Assembly (NCBI GenBank): GCA_965216965.1 | Contig: CBDCGX010000032.1 | Location: 46,969 to 110,968 of the forward strand | DNA from: CBDAKK01 sp965216965 | GTDB lineage: Bacteria; Spirochaetota; Spirochaetia; WTKD01; G963693115 | Length of the DNA stretch: 64,000 bases | Reading direction: 5' to 3' | Shown: positions 54,219 to 63,010 of the stretch, one piece after another | Position numbering within the stretch: the stretch's first letter is position 1 | How the letters are laid out: every line of letters starts with the position of its first letter | Made by a program: the position numbers and the translations under genes | The notes under the pieces: generated by a model | Database searches by the model: none | What the model was told of the DNA's origin: nothing | The model's input: only the letters and a program-made list of their open reading frames with translations

Positions 54219-55343
54219 ATGCGGGAAAAAACGGAGGAGGGATTTAAGAAAATCTTTAAAAAAGAAGCACTTTCTTGTACGTTTACAAGAGGAAGGGTAA
54301 ATATTTTAGGAGAACATACAGATTACAACCATGGTTGTGTTTTACCCATACAAATACCTAGAGAGTTACACATAGCGTGTTCTCCACGTTTTGATTATGC
54401 ATGTAATTCTTCTTCTAATAATCGGGTACGACTTTATTCTTCAAATAACAGTGGAGATCATATTATAGAGCGTAACTTAGATGATAAAAAACAAAACCAC
54501 TGGTCTGATTATGTGGTAGGGTCTTTAAGAGAAGTAAGAAATATGATAGGGAAAAGTATACCTTCTTTTGATATGTATATAAATAGTGATGTTCCCGTAG
54601 GAAGGGGAGTATCTAGTTCTGCTGCACTTGAAGTTGCTGTTATAAAAACATTAGGTAGTTTTTTTCAGGCTTCATGGGACAATTTAGAGATTGCAAAAAT
54701 GGCACAACGAGCTGAAAATAATTTTGTAAAGACGCCATGCGGTTTTATGGATCAGATGGTAATAAGTGTTGGTGATTGTAACATGGCATTGTTTATAGAT
54801 TTTTTTGATGATGACAATCCAGAATATAGAGAATTATCGCTTTTAAATGAATATTCTTTTATTGTTTTTTCTTCGGGAGTAACACATAGACTTAATTCGG
54901 ATGATGCAGGATATAAAACGAGAAAAAAACAGTGTGAGGAAGCAGCAAGGATTTTGCAAGTAAAACATTTGAGCATGCTTGATGGTAGTTGTATATCACA
55001 AATAAAAGATGATGTGTTGAGGAGACGAGTACGACATGTTGTAACAGAGAACAGTAGAGTTCGGAGAGCTATATCCGCACTTGCTACAGACGATGTACAT
55101 GTGTTTGCAGAATGTATGAATCAAAGTCATATGTCACAACGAGATGATTACAATGTTTCAATTCCAGAAATTGATGCAATGGTAGAAACAGCTCTCAAGA
55201 GTAGTGCTGTAGGAGCCCGACTTACTGGTGGAGGATTTGGAGGTTCTATAATTACGCTTTGTGAAAAAAGTAAAAGTAATGTACTTTGTAAAACAATGTT
55301 GGATAAACATAATGATGCCAGCTGTATTTGTATAATTAATTAA
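54219..55343 (+). CDS. galK: galactokinase
   Basis: GalK phosphorylates galactose at C1. The 374 residues contain the galactokinase signature GRVNILGEHTDYNHG, the ATP-binding VGRGVSSSAALE (PVGxGLSSSAA class) and LTGGGFGGSII near the end. Length is typical. TATAAT (54199-54204) lies 14 bases before the ATG, and no Shine-Dalgarno sequence is seen. It is transcribed away from the sugar importer operon, with which it probably works. Confidence 0.95.
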   Translation: MREKTEEGFKKIFKKEALSCTFTRGRVNILGEHTDYNHGCVLPIQIPRELHIACSPRFDYACNSSSNNRVRLYSSNNSGDHIIERNLDDKKQNHWSDYVVGSLREVRNMIGKSIPSFDMYINSDVPVGRGVSSSAALEVAVIKTLGSFFQASWDNLEIAKMAQRAENNFVKTPCGFMDQMVISVGDCNMALFIDFFDDDNPEYRELSLLNEYSFIVFSSGVTHRLNSDDAGYKTRKKQCEEAARILQVKHLSMLDGSCISQIKDDVLRRRVRHVVTENSRVRRAISALATDDVHVFAECMNQSHMSQRDDYNVSIPEIDAMVETALKSSAVGARLTGGGFGGSIITLCEKSKSNVLCKTMLDKHNDASCICIIN

Positions 55344-55523
55344 GTTTAATGGCAATAATGTGATTTTTTAAATTTTTTATTATTTTCAAAATAAATTTAT
55401 ATGTAATTTTAAATTTGACTTTGATAAAATCAGTTGTTTTTCATAAATATATTGTGTTTTAATTAATTAGGAAGTTTAGCAATATAAAAAACTACACTAA
55501 ACCACTATAATGTATGTATATAA

Positions 55524-56468
55524 ATGAGAAAAGAGCTTATTTCCATTCCTTTTTTTGTACTTATGTTTAGTTTTATCTCTTTTAATGGAGTAGCACTTGA
55601 GCTTTATCAAGATAGAGATAATATAAAATCAACATCACAGAATGCAGTAAATAATACAGGAGTTGTTATTGTGTCTTCTAAACAAAAAGAGCAGAGTGTT
55701 CCTCTTGTTGCTATATTTCCAAACGCTGTAAGAAAAATTAAAAATATATTTTCTGTAGCTAAAAAGCAAGGGGTTCTAAAGAACTTTTTGTCCTCAGTTA
55801 TTACTGCTAGTTCTACCGTGATTACACGAATTAAAACTCTTCCTATATTTTTGAAATTTATTATACAAGAATATAATGTAAGCATGTATATGCTAATTTC
55901 AATTGGAGCTTTTATTGTGTCTATGGTAGTTTTATCTATTGCAGTTATCATACGAATATTACAATCACCATCTTCATCTATTGCAATATTTATACTTTTT
56001 TTTATATCTCTCAGTCTCACAAAGTGCAACAGTGTTCAAGGAAGTGAAAATGAGGGGAATCAAAGATTGTACTATAATGATCCTGAATTTATGAGGGTTC
56101 TTTTTGAGTCATCAAGCGATGTGATGACAGATTTTGATAGTGCATATTTTTATGTGTATCAAAACTCCCGTATTATTGCTGCAATTCCACTTTATCCTTC
56201 GCATAATGATAAGATATTACAAACTTTTCCTAGGGGAATGGTTGCAATTGCCATAAATTCTTTGCCAATTATGCATATAGACCCTGAAGGTGACGAAAAT
56301 AGTAATACTTTCCGTTTTGTGACAGTAGAAGACATAAAAGAATATAATAGAGTGTTCTCTATTGATAAGTATTATGTTTCTTGGCCTACACACCTTAATC
56401 GTATAATAGAAGGAAATATTCCTATTGCATATACACTAGGTGGATATCCTGTCCTCCTAAAACAATAA
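55524..56468 (+). CDS. hypothetical membrane protein
   Basis: The 314-residue protein has an N-terminal signal-like segment (residues 8-26), a basic, amphipathic middle part, and two hydrophobic segments (about 118-143 and 151-166). A soluble C-terminal domain of about 140 residues follows, with a YFYVYQNSRIIAAIPLYP strand pair. I do not recognise it. A TATAAT box (55506-55511) sits 12 bases before the ATG. It lies upstream of the flagellar operon, without evidence of cotranscription. Confidence 0.65.
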   Translation: MRKELISIPFFVLMFSFISFNGVALELYQDRDNIKSTSQNAVNNTGVVIVSSKQKEQSVPLVAIFPNAVRKIKNIFSVAKKQGVLKNFLSSVITASSTVITRIKTLPIFLKFIIQEYNVSMYMLISIGAFIVSMVVLSIAVIIRILQSPSSSIAIFILFFISLSLTKCNSVQGSENEGNQRLYYNDPEFMRVLFESSSDVMTDFDSAYFYVYQNSRIIAAIPLYPSHNDKILQTFPRGMVAIAINSLPIMHIDPEGDENSNTFRFVTVEDIKEYNRVFSIDKYYVSWPTHLNRIIEGNIPIAYTLGGYPVLLKQ

Positions 56469-56656
56469 AAATAATATTTCTATTTATTATGCGTTGTTTA
56501 TGTAATTATAGAGCATCTAAGAGGTTTTTAGAAGTAATATTACCTTTTTTGTATAGTCTATTTTACGAAAGTTGTGTTATTTTAAGGTGAAATTGAGGTA
56601 AAATAAGAAAAAACACATTTTTATATAAAATATGTGCAATAAATACGAAAAAATGA

Positions 56657-56683
56657 TTAAGCTTTTTTATTTAAGACCGAGCA
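56657..56683 (+). promoter_or_regulatory. candidate sigma-28 (FliA) promoter of flgB
   Basis: TTAAGCTT (56657-56664), an 11-base spacer and ACCGAGCA (56676-56683) resemble TAAAGTTT-N11-GCCGATAA with 6 of 8 and 5 of 8 matches. Sigma-28-driven flgB operons are known in spirochaetes, but this match is imperfect. Confidence 0.35.
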
Positions 56684-56705
56684 TTAAATGTAAGGGGGAA
56701 ATAAA

Positions 56706-57131
56706 ATGATACTAGGAAACACTCAATTTGGGAAAACACTTGATATTGCATGGAGAGAGCTTTCTACTATTGCATATAGACAAGAAATCATTGCAAATAA
56801 TATTGCTAATCAAAATACTCCTAATTTTAAGAGATCTGCTGTTAATTTTGAAACAAAACTTAAAGAAGCCTTAGATAGTCAAAAGCACACACCAGTGATA
56901 CGGGCAGTTAAGACTAACCCTAAGCATATGAATTTTTTTGATCCTATTGATTATAGAACTGTAGATCCACGTAGATCTTTAGATTGGCAAACACAGTCTA
57001 ATAATAATGGAAACAATGTGGATATAGAAAGTGAGATGAATGATGCTAGAAAATGGAAGCAATTATATCAATTAATAAATAAAACAATAGCTGATGGATT
57101 TAAGCGCATAGATATTGTGCTTGGTTCATAA
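56706..57131 (+). CDS. flgB: flagellar basal-body rod protein FlgB
   Basis: FlgB builds the proximal rod of the periplasmic flagellum. The 141 residues carry the family's EIIANNIANQNTPNFKRSAVNFE start region and the C-terminal DIESEMNDARKWKQLYQLI helix. AAGGGGG lies 6-10 bases upstream. It is the first gene of a three-gene transcript ending at the terminator at 58056. Confidence 0.95.
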   Translation: MILGNTQFGKTLDIAWRELSTIAYRQEIIANNIANQNTPNFKRSAVNFETKLKEALDSQKHTPVIRAVKTNPKHMNFFDPIDYRTVDPRRSLDWQTQSNNNGNNVDIESEMNDARKWKQLYQLINKTIADGFKRIDIVLGS

Positions 57132-57151
57132 TAATATTATAGGAGAATATA

Positions 57152-57604
57152 ATGGGGCTTTTTACAAGCATGAATATAGCAACAACGGGGCTCACTGCAC
57201 AAAAGTTGCGACAAGAAGTTATTTCCAACAACCTTGCTAATGTAAATTCGACTCGTACTACAGAGGGTGGTCCATTTAGAAGAAGTCGAGTCATTTTTAG
57301 ACCTATAGTAGATGATCCATATTGGAAGTCGCCTTTTATTCCAAGGGCACTTGATAATGGAGGCGGAAAAGGTGTACGTGTTATGTCTGTAGAAAAAGAT
57401 TATGATACAGAGCTGCGGCTAAAGTATGAACCTACACATCCTGATGCAATTATTTCGGGACCTCAAAAAGGATATGTTGAATATCCTAATGTTAGCCCTG
57501 TGAGTGAAATGGTTGATCTTATATCAGCAGAAAGAGCATATCAGGCAAATTTACAAATAATACAATCTGCTCAAACTATGTTTGAGAGTTCTTTACAAGT
57601 ATAA
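57152..57604 (+). CDS. flgC: flagellar basal-body rod protein FlgC
   Basis: FlgC is a proximal rod subunit. The 150 residues begin MGLFTSMNIATTGLTAQKLRQEVISNNLANVNST and end with the rod-type VSEMVDLISAERAYQANLQIIQSAQTMF helix. AGGAG precedes the ATG; 20 bases separate it from flgB. Confidence 0.96.
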   Translation: MGLFTSMNIATTGLTAQKLRQEVISNNLANVNSTRTTEGGPFRRSRVIFRPIVDDPYWKSPFIPRALDNGGGKGVRVMSVEKDYDTELRLKYEPTHPDAIISGPQKGYVEYPNVSPVSEMVDLISAERAYQANLQIIQSAQTMFESSLQV

Positions 57605-57627
57605 TATTAATCTGGGAGGATAAAATT

Positions 57628-58005
57628 ATGACGATACCATCAACGGCAATGAGTTTTGCAAGGATAGAAGAATATAATCCTAAAGCATTTATAAACTCAA
57701 ATGCAGAAATGACTGTAACCAATCCTTTGCACTATTCAAAAAGTGTTCAAAAGGGTATAGAAACAAAGAAAGATGAGCCTACATTTTCTTCATTTGGTCA
57801 AATGCTACTACAAGGGCTTGATCTTGTAAATAATGCTGAGAATAAGGCTGATTCGCTAAGAACTCAGGCAATTATTGACCCTGAATCTGTAAATGCACAT
57901 GATATTACAATTGCATCAAAGCAGGCAGAAATGTCAGTTAAAATAACAACAGCTGTGATAAAGCGTGCTTTAGAGGCATATAGATCTATTATGGCAATAC
58001 GTTAG
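57628..58005 (+). CDS. fliE: flagellar hook-basal body protein FliE
   Basis: FliE links the MS ring to the rod. The 125-residue chain has the C-terminal family core: SSFGQMLLQGLDLVNNAENKADSLRTQAI followed by DITIASKQAEMSVKITTAVIKRALEAYRSIM. GGGAGG precedes the start. In most spirochaetes fliF follows directly; here a terminator and an unrelated gene intervene. Confidence 0.95.
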   Translation: MTIPSTAMSFARIEEYNPKAFINSNAEMTVTNPLHYSKSVQKGIETKKDEPTFSSFGQMLLQGLDLVNNAENKADSLRTQAIIDPESVNAHDITIASKQAEMSVKITTAVIKRALEAYRSIMAIR

Positions 58006-58055
58006 TTACTACTTACTCATTATGTGTTTATAATGTAGTTATGATATTGCTTTGT

Positions 58056-58088
58056 AAAAAGAACATGTTTCGGCATGTTCTTTTTTTT
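58056..58088 (+). terminator. intrinsic terminator after fliE
   Basis: GAACATG (58061-58067) pairs with CATGTTC (58074-58080), extended by A/T pairs, and is followed by eight T. It separates the flgB-flgC-fliE transcript from the exchanger gene. Confidence 0.85.
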
Positions 58089-58147
58089 ATAACAAAGAAA
58101 AACATATTACCTATATTCTTATTGTATATGGTATACTTATGGTTATT

Positions 58148-59131
58148 ATGGTATACGTTGGTAGTATTATTGTAGGATTTTCACTACTTGTATTATCTGC
58201 CCACTTTGTGGTCTATTCATCATCGCAATTAGCTCGTAAAATGAATATTTCTTCTGTCTTTATAGGGATGACAATAGTTGCCTTTGGTACGTCTATGCCA
58301 GAATTGGTAGTAAATGTCATTGCATCAATGCAAAAAAATCAAGAAGTGGTTTTTGGAAATATAATAGGAAGTAATATTATCAATATTCTTGTAATACTTG
58401 GAATATCTTCACTCATACGCCCTATATCTGTTTTTCATGATACAGTATTGTTTTGGGAGGTTATCTTATGTGTTGTATTAGCGTTTATTTCTCTTATCAT
58501 ATTTAATGATGTTATATTAGATAGGTTAGATATGTATGTGTTGTCTCGGTCAGAATCTTTATTGTTATTAGTGTTTTTTGGGTTTTTTTTGACATATCAC
58601 ATAATATATTCTAAAAACGCACCAAATAATGAGGAAGCTTTGAGCGATGATAATGAATATTCATCTAAACATTTTTTTTTCGGCTCATCGTATATGCTCC
58701 TAATAATATTATTCGTAAGTCTTTTTGCTCTTTTTATAGGAGGCAAAGTAAGCATGTATGGTGTAATAGGTATTGCAGAACTATTCAATATGTCTCAGCG
58801 AGTGATAGGTATTACTATAGTTGCAATGGGCACATCTTTGCCCGAGCTTGTGGTCTCTATTATGGCAATTATAAAGAAAAATTCGGGGATAGCACTTGGC
58901 AATATAGTTGGATCAAATGCTTTTAATATTTTATTTATATTTGGAGTGTCTGGTCTTATAACTCCAATTTCTTTGAATTCAACGGTAAACTATGATCTCC
59001 TTTTTCACTTGGGTGCAACGGTAATGCTTTCTTGTGCAGTGTTTTTTGGAAAAAGGGGAGTTCTTACACGATTTAAAGGCAGTCTGTTTTTGATAGTATA
59101 TGGAGTATATATCTTTTACGTTTTCAAATAA
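58148..59131 (+). CDS. Na+/Ca2+ exchanger family protein (CaCA, YrbG-like)
   Basis: The 327-residue inner-membrane protein has ten or so hydrophobic segments and both CaCA alpha repeats: IVAFGTSMPELVVNVIAS...GNIIGSNIINILVILG and IVAMGTSLPELVVSIMAI...GNIVGSNAFNILFIFG. These glutamates bind the cation. A TATACT box (58132-58137) places the transcription start after the first possible ATG (58139), so the second at 58148 is preferred. This gives a nearly leaderless mRNA. The gene sits between fliE and fliF, with its own promoter and an upstream terminator. Confidence 0.9.
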   Translation: MVYVGSIIVGFSLLVLSAHFVVYSSSQLARKMNISSVFIGMTIVAFGTSMPELVVNVIASMQKNQEVVFGNIIGSNIINILVILGISSLIRPISVFHDTVLFWEVILCVVLAFISLIIFNDVILDRLDMYVLSRSESLLLLVFFGFFLTYHIIYSKNAPNNEEALSDDNEYSSKHFFFGSSYMLLIILFVSLFALFIGGKVSMYGVIGIAELFNMSQRVIGITIVAMGTSLPELVVSIMAIIKKNSGIALGNIVGSNAFNILFIFGVSGLITPISLNSTVNYDLLFHLGATVMLSCAVFFGKRGVLTRFKGSLFLIVYGVYIFYVFK

Positions 59132-59248
59132 TATTACTTACGAAATGTTATTATCTGCCTAATTGGACAATTAAATATTATTTAATTGGAGTGTTTTTCT
59201 TAAAATCCTTATAATATGGGGTATTCTTCTAAATATTTTAGAAAAAAA

Positions 59249-59298
59249 TAGTGTAATATGCTTGCATTTGTTTCTTGTTTTATTATAGAATTACACTA
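59249..59298 (+). promoter_or_regulatory. fliF promoter flanked by a 9-bp inverted repeat
   Basis: TTGCAT (59262-59267), 16 bases and TATAGA (59284-59289) form a candidate promoter. TAGTGTAAT (59249-59257) and its complement ATTACACTA (59290-59298) flank it exactly, suggesting an operator or an mRNA leader fold. GGGAGAGGA follows before the ATG. Confidence 0.45.
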
Positions 59299-59309
59299 GG
59301 GAGAGGACA

Positions 59310-61004
59310 ATGAAAAATCTTTTTGAGAAGATAGTGGGTGCTATACGCTTGAAATGGGTGAAGTTTACACTATTGAATAAGGTGCTAGTTATTTTAATTA
59401 CCGTAATGTTTTTAGCGGGTATTATTGTAGCGTTTAGTGTGGGGGGACGACCTGTACAAATTGCCGTTCTTACGCGATCAATAGATAATGCTGAACTTAT
59501 AAATAGAATATCGGCACGACTTGATGAAGAAGGAATTGTTCACACTATTAGCGCAAATAATATGCTCTATGTTCTTAATAAAAGAACAGCTCAGAGAGCA
59601 CGTAGTATTTTGATAAGAGAAAAACTTATTCCTAAGGGTACTGATCCGTGGGATCTGTTTGATATTACACGGTGGACGCAGACAGATTTTGAGAGGAATA
59701 TAAATCTTAGACGTTCTATCACGAGGCAACTGCAACAACATATTGAGGCACTTGACGATGTAGATAATGCTCAAGTTACAATTATTCTTCCTGAGGATAA
59801 GTTATTTGCTCAAGATAGAAATCCTGTGACTGTCTCTGTTATTCTTGGAACAAAACCAGGGTCAGATTTTAAAGAAAATAGAAAAAAAATTGAAGGAGTT
59901 CAACAGCTTATATTATTTTCTGTTGAGGGGCTTTTAAGCGAGAATATAACAATATCTGATACTTCAGGATTGCGTTTAAATGATTTTGAAGGAGTTGCTG
60001 GTTCTGATAGATTAGAACTTACTAAGCGAAAGATAAAAATAAAAAGCAATGTAGAAAAGGAATATATAGATCGGATTTATAAGGCACTTTCTGATATCTA
60101 TTCATCAAATAGGGTACGCATTGTAAATATTGATGTAGATATAAATTTTAATAAACGAGTAGAAAAGACAACAGAAAATTTCCCAATTGAAGTAAAACCT
60201 GACAATCCAGAAACTCCATTTGATGAAAGAGAGGTTGTGCTTAATGTGCCACGTTCTAAAAATCAGACTTTACAAAAATACCAAGGAACAGGGTTTAACC
60301 CAGAAGGTCCTCCTGGAGTAGAAGGTCAAACACCACCATCGTATAAAGATTTAGATGGTATTGTTGGAAATTGGGATCAAAGAAATACAACAATTAATTA
60401 TGAAATTAATCAAAAAACTATTGAGGAAGAAAAAAATTATGGTATTGAGCGTATTTCTGCAAGTGTTGCCATTGATGGTATATGGGAAAGGAATTATGAT
60501 CAACAAGGGAATATTATTATTTTAAATAATAATACAATTTCTCGGACATATCAAGAAATATTGCCTAAAGATATACGGAAAGCATTGGTTCTTGTACGTG
60601 ATGCGGTAGGATTTTCTTTGAAAAGAGGTGATGCCGTTTCTGTAGAAAATGTTCAATTTGACAGAAAAAAACAGTTTGAAGCAGAAGATTTAGCTTATAT
60701 TAGATCTCAACAGACAAAAAATGCGCTACTAATTACTTTATTAGGAGTTATTGCTCTTGTAGTGCTCTTTATCCTTATAAGGATTGTTGTAAGACTTGTT
60801 GAGTCTTATAGAGACCAAAAAGAAAGGCGTTTAGCAGAAGAATATCGTAAATTACGAGAACAGCAGATTGCTTCGCTTACAGCACAAGAAGAGACTGTGT
60901 CGGAGGAAAGTGAGATTGATAGAATGACGAGAGAGATATCAGAATTAATACTTAGAAATCCTGCTGATATTGCACAACTTATTCGTGCGTGGGTGAGTGA
61001 GTGA
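59310..61004 (+). CDS. fliF: flagellar MS-ring protein FliF
   Basis: FliF forms the inner-membrane MS ring. The 564 residues have two membrane segments (about 24-47 and 468-490). Between them lie the ring-building motifs (RNINLRRSITRQLQQHIEALDDVDNAQVTIILPEDKLF, DTSGLRLND) and a Pro-rich variable stretch (about 330-350). The C-terminal cytosolic tail contacts FliG. This starts the second flagellar transcript. Confidence 0.96.
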   Translation: MKNLFEKIVGAIRLKWVKFTLLNKVLVILITVMFLAGIIVAFSVGGRPVQIAVLTRSIDNAELINRISARLDEEGIVHTISANNMLYVLNKRTAQRARSILIREKLIPKGTDPWDLFDITRWTQTDFERNINLRRSITRQLQQHIEALDDVDNAQVTIILPEDKLFAQDRNPVTVSVILGTKPGSDFKENRKKIEGVQQLILFSVEGLLSENITISDTSGLRLNDFEGVAGSDRLELTKRKIKIKSNVEKEYIDRIYKALSDIYSSNRVRIVNIDVDINFNKRVEKTTENFPIEVKPDNPETPFDEREVVLNVPRSKNQTLQKYQGTGFNPEGPPGVEGQTPPSYKDLDGIVGNWDQRNTTINYEINQKTIEEEKNYGIERISASVAIDGIWERNYDQQGNIIILNNNTISRTYQEILPKDIRKALVLVRDAVGFSLKRGDAVSVENVQFDRKKQFEAEDLAYIRSQQTKNALLITLLGVIALVVLFILIRIVVRLVESYRDQKERRLAEEYRKLREQQIASLTAQEETVSEESEIDRMTREISELILRNPADIAQLIRAWVSE

Positions 61005-61024
61005 TTAACTAAATAGGAGGAAAA

Positions 61025-62092
61025 ATGGGAGAAGACGAAACAGCAGTAACAGCAGAAGCAGCAAAGGTTTTTCTTGGAGAAAAAGAGGAACTAATATACA
61101 GTGACTTAACATCATCTATGAAGGCTGCCATACTACTGGTGTCTATTGGAAGTGAACCTGCAGGCGAGATATTTAAGTTGCTTAATAATAAGGACATGGA
61201 ATTAGTTGTTCAAGAAATTGCGCGGCTTGGTCCTTTTTCCAATTCTTTAAAGAAACAAGTGTTTATTGAATTTAACACTCTTGTTCGTGCCCAAGAATAT
61301 ATTAATATTGGTGGGGTTGAGTATGCAAGAGCTTTGCTTGAAAGAACGCTAGGACCTATTAAAGCATCTGAGATTATTAATAAAATTATTTTTTCCAAAC
61401 GGAGACCTTTTGATTCAATTAAAAAAGCTGATGAATCTCAAATTTATAGTTTTTTACAAAATGAACTTTCTCAGACAATAGCCGTAGTGCTTTCTTATAT
61501 AGATCCAAAAAAAGCTGCAAATATATTAGCTATGCTTACTAACGAAAAACAGGCTGACGTGGCAAAACGTATTGCAACTATGGGACATATATCTCCTGAA
61601 ATGATTCGTGATGTTGAGAGGGTTATGGAGAGAAAAATGTCTGCTCTTGCAGGTAATGATATATTGGTTGCTGGGGGTATAGATTCGGCTGTCGAAATAC
61701 TTAATATAACCGAACGGTCTGTTGAAAAAAACATAATGGAATCTATAGAAGAAACAGATCCAGAGCTTTCGGAAGAAATAAGAAAGAAAATGTTTGTTTT
61801 TGAAGATATTATACTTCTTGATGATGTTTCTATCCAAAGAGTTATTCATGAAATTGATGTGGCTGAGCTTGCTAAAGCTATTAAGGGAACTGCAAAAAGG
61901 ATTTCTGATAAGATATTTGCTAACATGTCTAGGCGTGCAGGTGAAATGATTAAAGAGGAAATAGAATATATGGGACCCGTAAGGCTTAAAGAAGTAGAAG
62001 AAGTTCAACAGAAAATAGTTTCTATTATTCGGAAATTAGAAGAACAAGGCGAAATAGTTATTTCAAGAGGAGAACAAGAAGTATTTGTATAG
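61025..62092 (+). CDS. fliG: flagellar motor switch protein FliG
   Basis: FliG transmits torque and rotation sense. The 355 residues contain the N-terminal FliF-binding domain (SMKAAILLVSIGSEPAGEIFKLL), the middle EHPQ-like region (LSYIDPKKAANILAMLTNEKQADVAKRIATMG) and the C-terminal torque helix (FANMSRRAGEMIKEEIEYMGPVRLKEVEEVQQKIV). AGGAGG lies just before the start. The N-terminus is extended by about 25 acidic residues. Confidence 0.97.
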   Translation: MGEDETAVTAEAAKVFLGEKEELIYSDLTSSMKAAILLVSIGSEPAGEIFKLLNNKDMELVVQEIARLGPFSNSLKKQVFIEFNTLVRAQEYINIGGVEYARALLERTLGPIKASEIINKIIFSKRRPFDSIKKADESQIYSFLQNELSQTIAVVLSYIDPKKAANILAMLTNEKQADVAKRIATMGHISPEMIRDVERVMERKMSALAGNDILVAGGIDSAVEILNITERSVEKNIMESIEETDPELSEEIRKKMFVFEDIILLDDVSIQRVIHEIDVAELAKAIKGTAKRISDKIFANMSRRAGEMIKEEIEYMGPVRLKEVEEVQQKIVSIIRKLEEQGEIVISRGEQEVFV

Positions 62093-62101
62093 AATGGAGG
62101 A

Positions 62102-63010
62102 GTGAATATGTCTTTACCTTATTTGTATAAGTCTGGAAGGATTAAAAAAGGAAAAAATAAAATAAAACTTAATTATAAAGCTATTGACCCAGAATATCAC
62201 CGTCAAGAAGTTGTTGCAAAAGAAGAGGCCTTGCAGATTGTAACTGTTGCTAGAGAAAAAGCAAACCAAATAATAGAGAGTGCACAAAAACTTTCTAAAG
62301 AAATAGAAGAAAAACACTCTGACAAATCAGAGGTCAGAAAACAAAAAATCATAAAAGAATGTGATGTTAAGTTGCAAAAAACAGAAATTGAAATACAAAG
62401 TAAAAGAATCAAAGCAGAAGAAGAAATAAAAGAGAAAGAAGAAAAACTTGAAGAACGAATAAAGGAGTGGGAAGTAAACGTAAAAAGAAAGGTGGAAAAC
62501 CTAGAGTCAGAAGCATATGAAAAGGTGGCCGAAAAGGCAAGGCAAGATGTTATGGAAAATGGACTCAAGGATATTGAAAAGCTTATTGAGAAGGTTCATA
62601 TCATCATAAATAGCCTTGTGAAAAAGCGGACGGAAATTATTTTAGATATAGAACAACAAATAACAGACCTTGTATTGCTTATTTCTCGGAAAGTTGTAAA
62701 AACATTGTCAGAAAGAGATTCTTCTGTTGTTGTAAAAAATATTAAAGACGCACTTGCCGTATTAAAGGGAAGGGAGAATTTTGTTATAAGGCTTAATACA
62801 AAAGATCTTAAGATGTCTAGAAAGTTTATTGATTATATTCAAGATAATTTAGAAAAGAATGCTAAGGTAACATTTATAGAAGATATGAAAGTTGATGTAG
62901 GAGGATGTATTGTAGAAACTGAGTTTGGCGAAGTTGATGCAAGAATTGCAACTCAACTACAAAGAATAGAGCAAAGTATTCGCGAGGCATCGCCCATAAG
63001 TTATGAGTGA
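62102..63010 (+). CDS. fliH: flagellar export regulator FliH
   Basis: FliH controls the FliI export ATPase. The 302-residue chain has a long coiled coil rich in Glu and Lys (about 35-150) and a C-terminal domain with VDVGGCIVETEFGEVDARIATQL, matching the FliH/HrpE family. It is longer than enterobacterial FliH, as usual in spirochaetes. GGAGG lies just upstream. It overlaps fliI by 8 bases. Confidence 0.92.
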   Translation: MNMSLPYLYKSGRIKKGKNKIKLNYKAIDPEYHRQEVVAKEEALQIVTVAREKANQIIESAQKLSKEIEEKHSDKSEVRKQKIIKECDVKLQKTEIEIQSKRIKAEEEIKEKEEKLEERIKEWEVNVKRKVENLESEAYEKVAEKARQDVMENGLKDIEKLIEKVHIIINSLVKKRTEIILDIEQQITDLVLLISRKVVKTLSERDSSVVVKNIKDALAVLKGRENFVIRLNTKDLKMSRKFIDYIQDNLEKNAKVTFIEDMKVDVGGCIVETEFGEVDARIATQLQRIEQSIREASPISYE

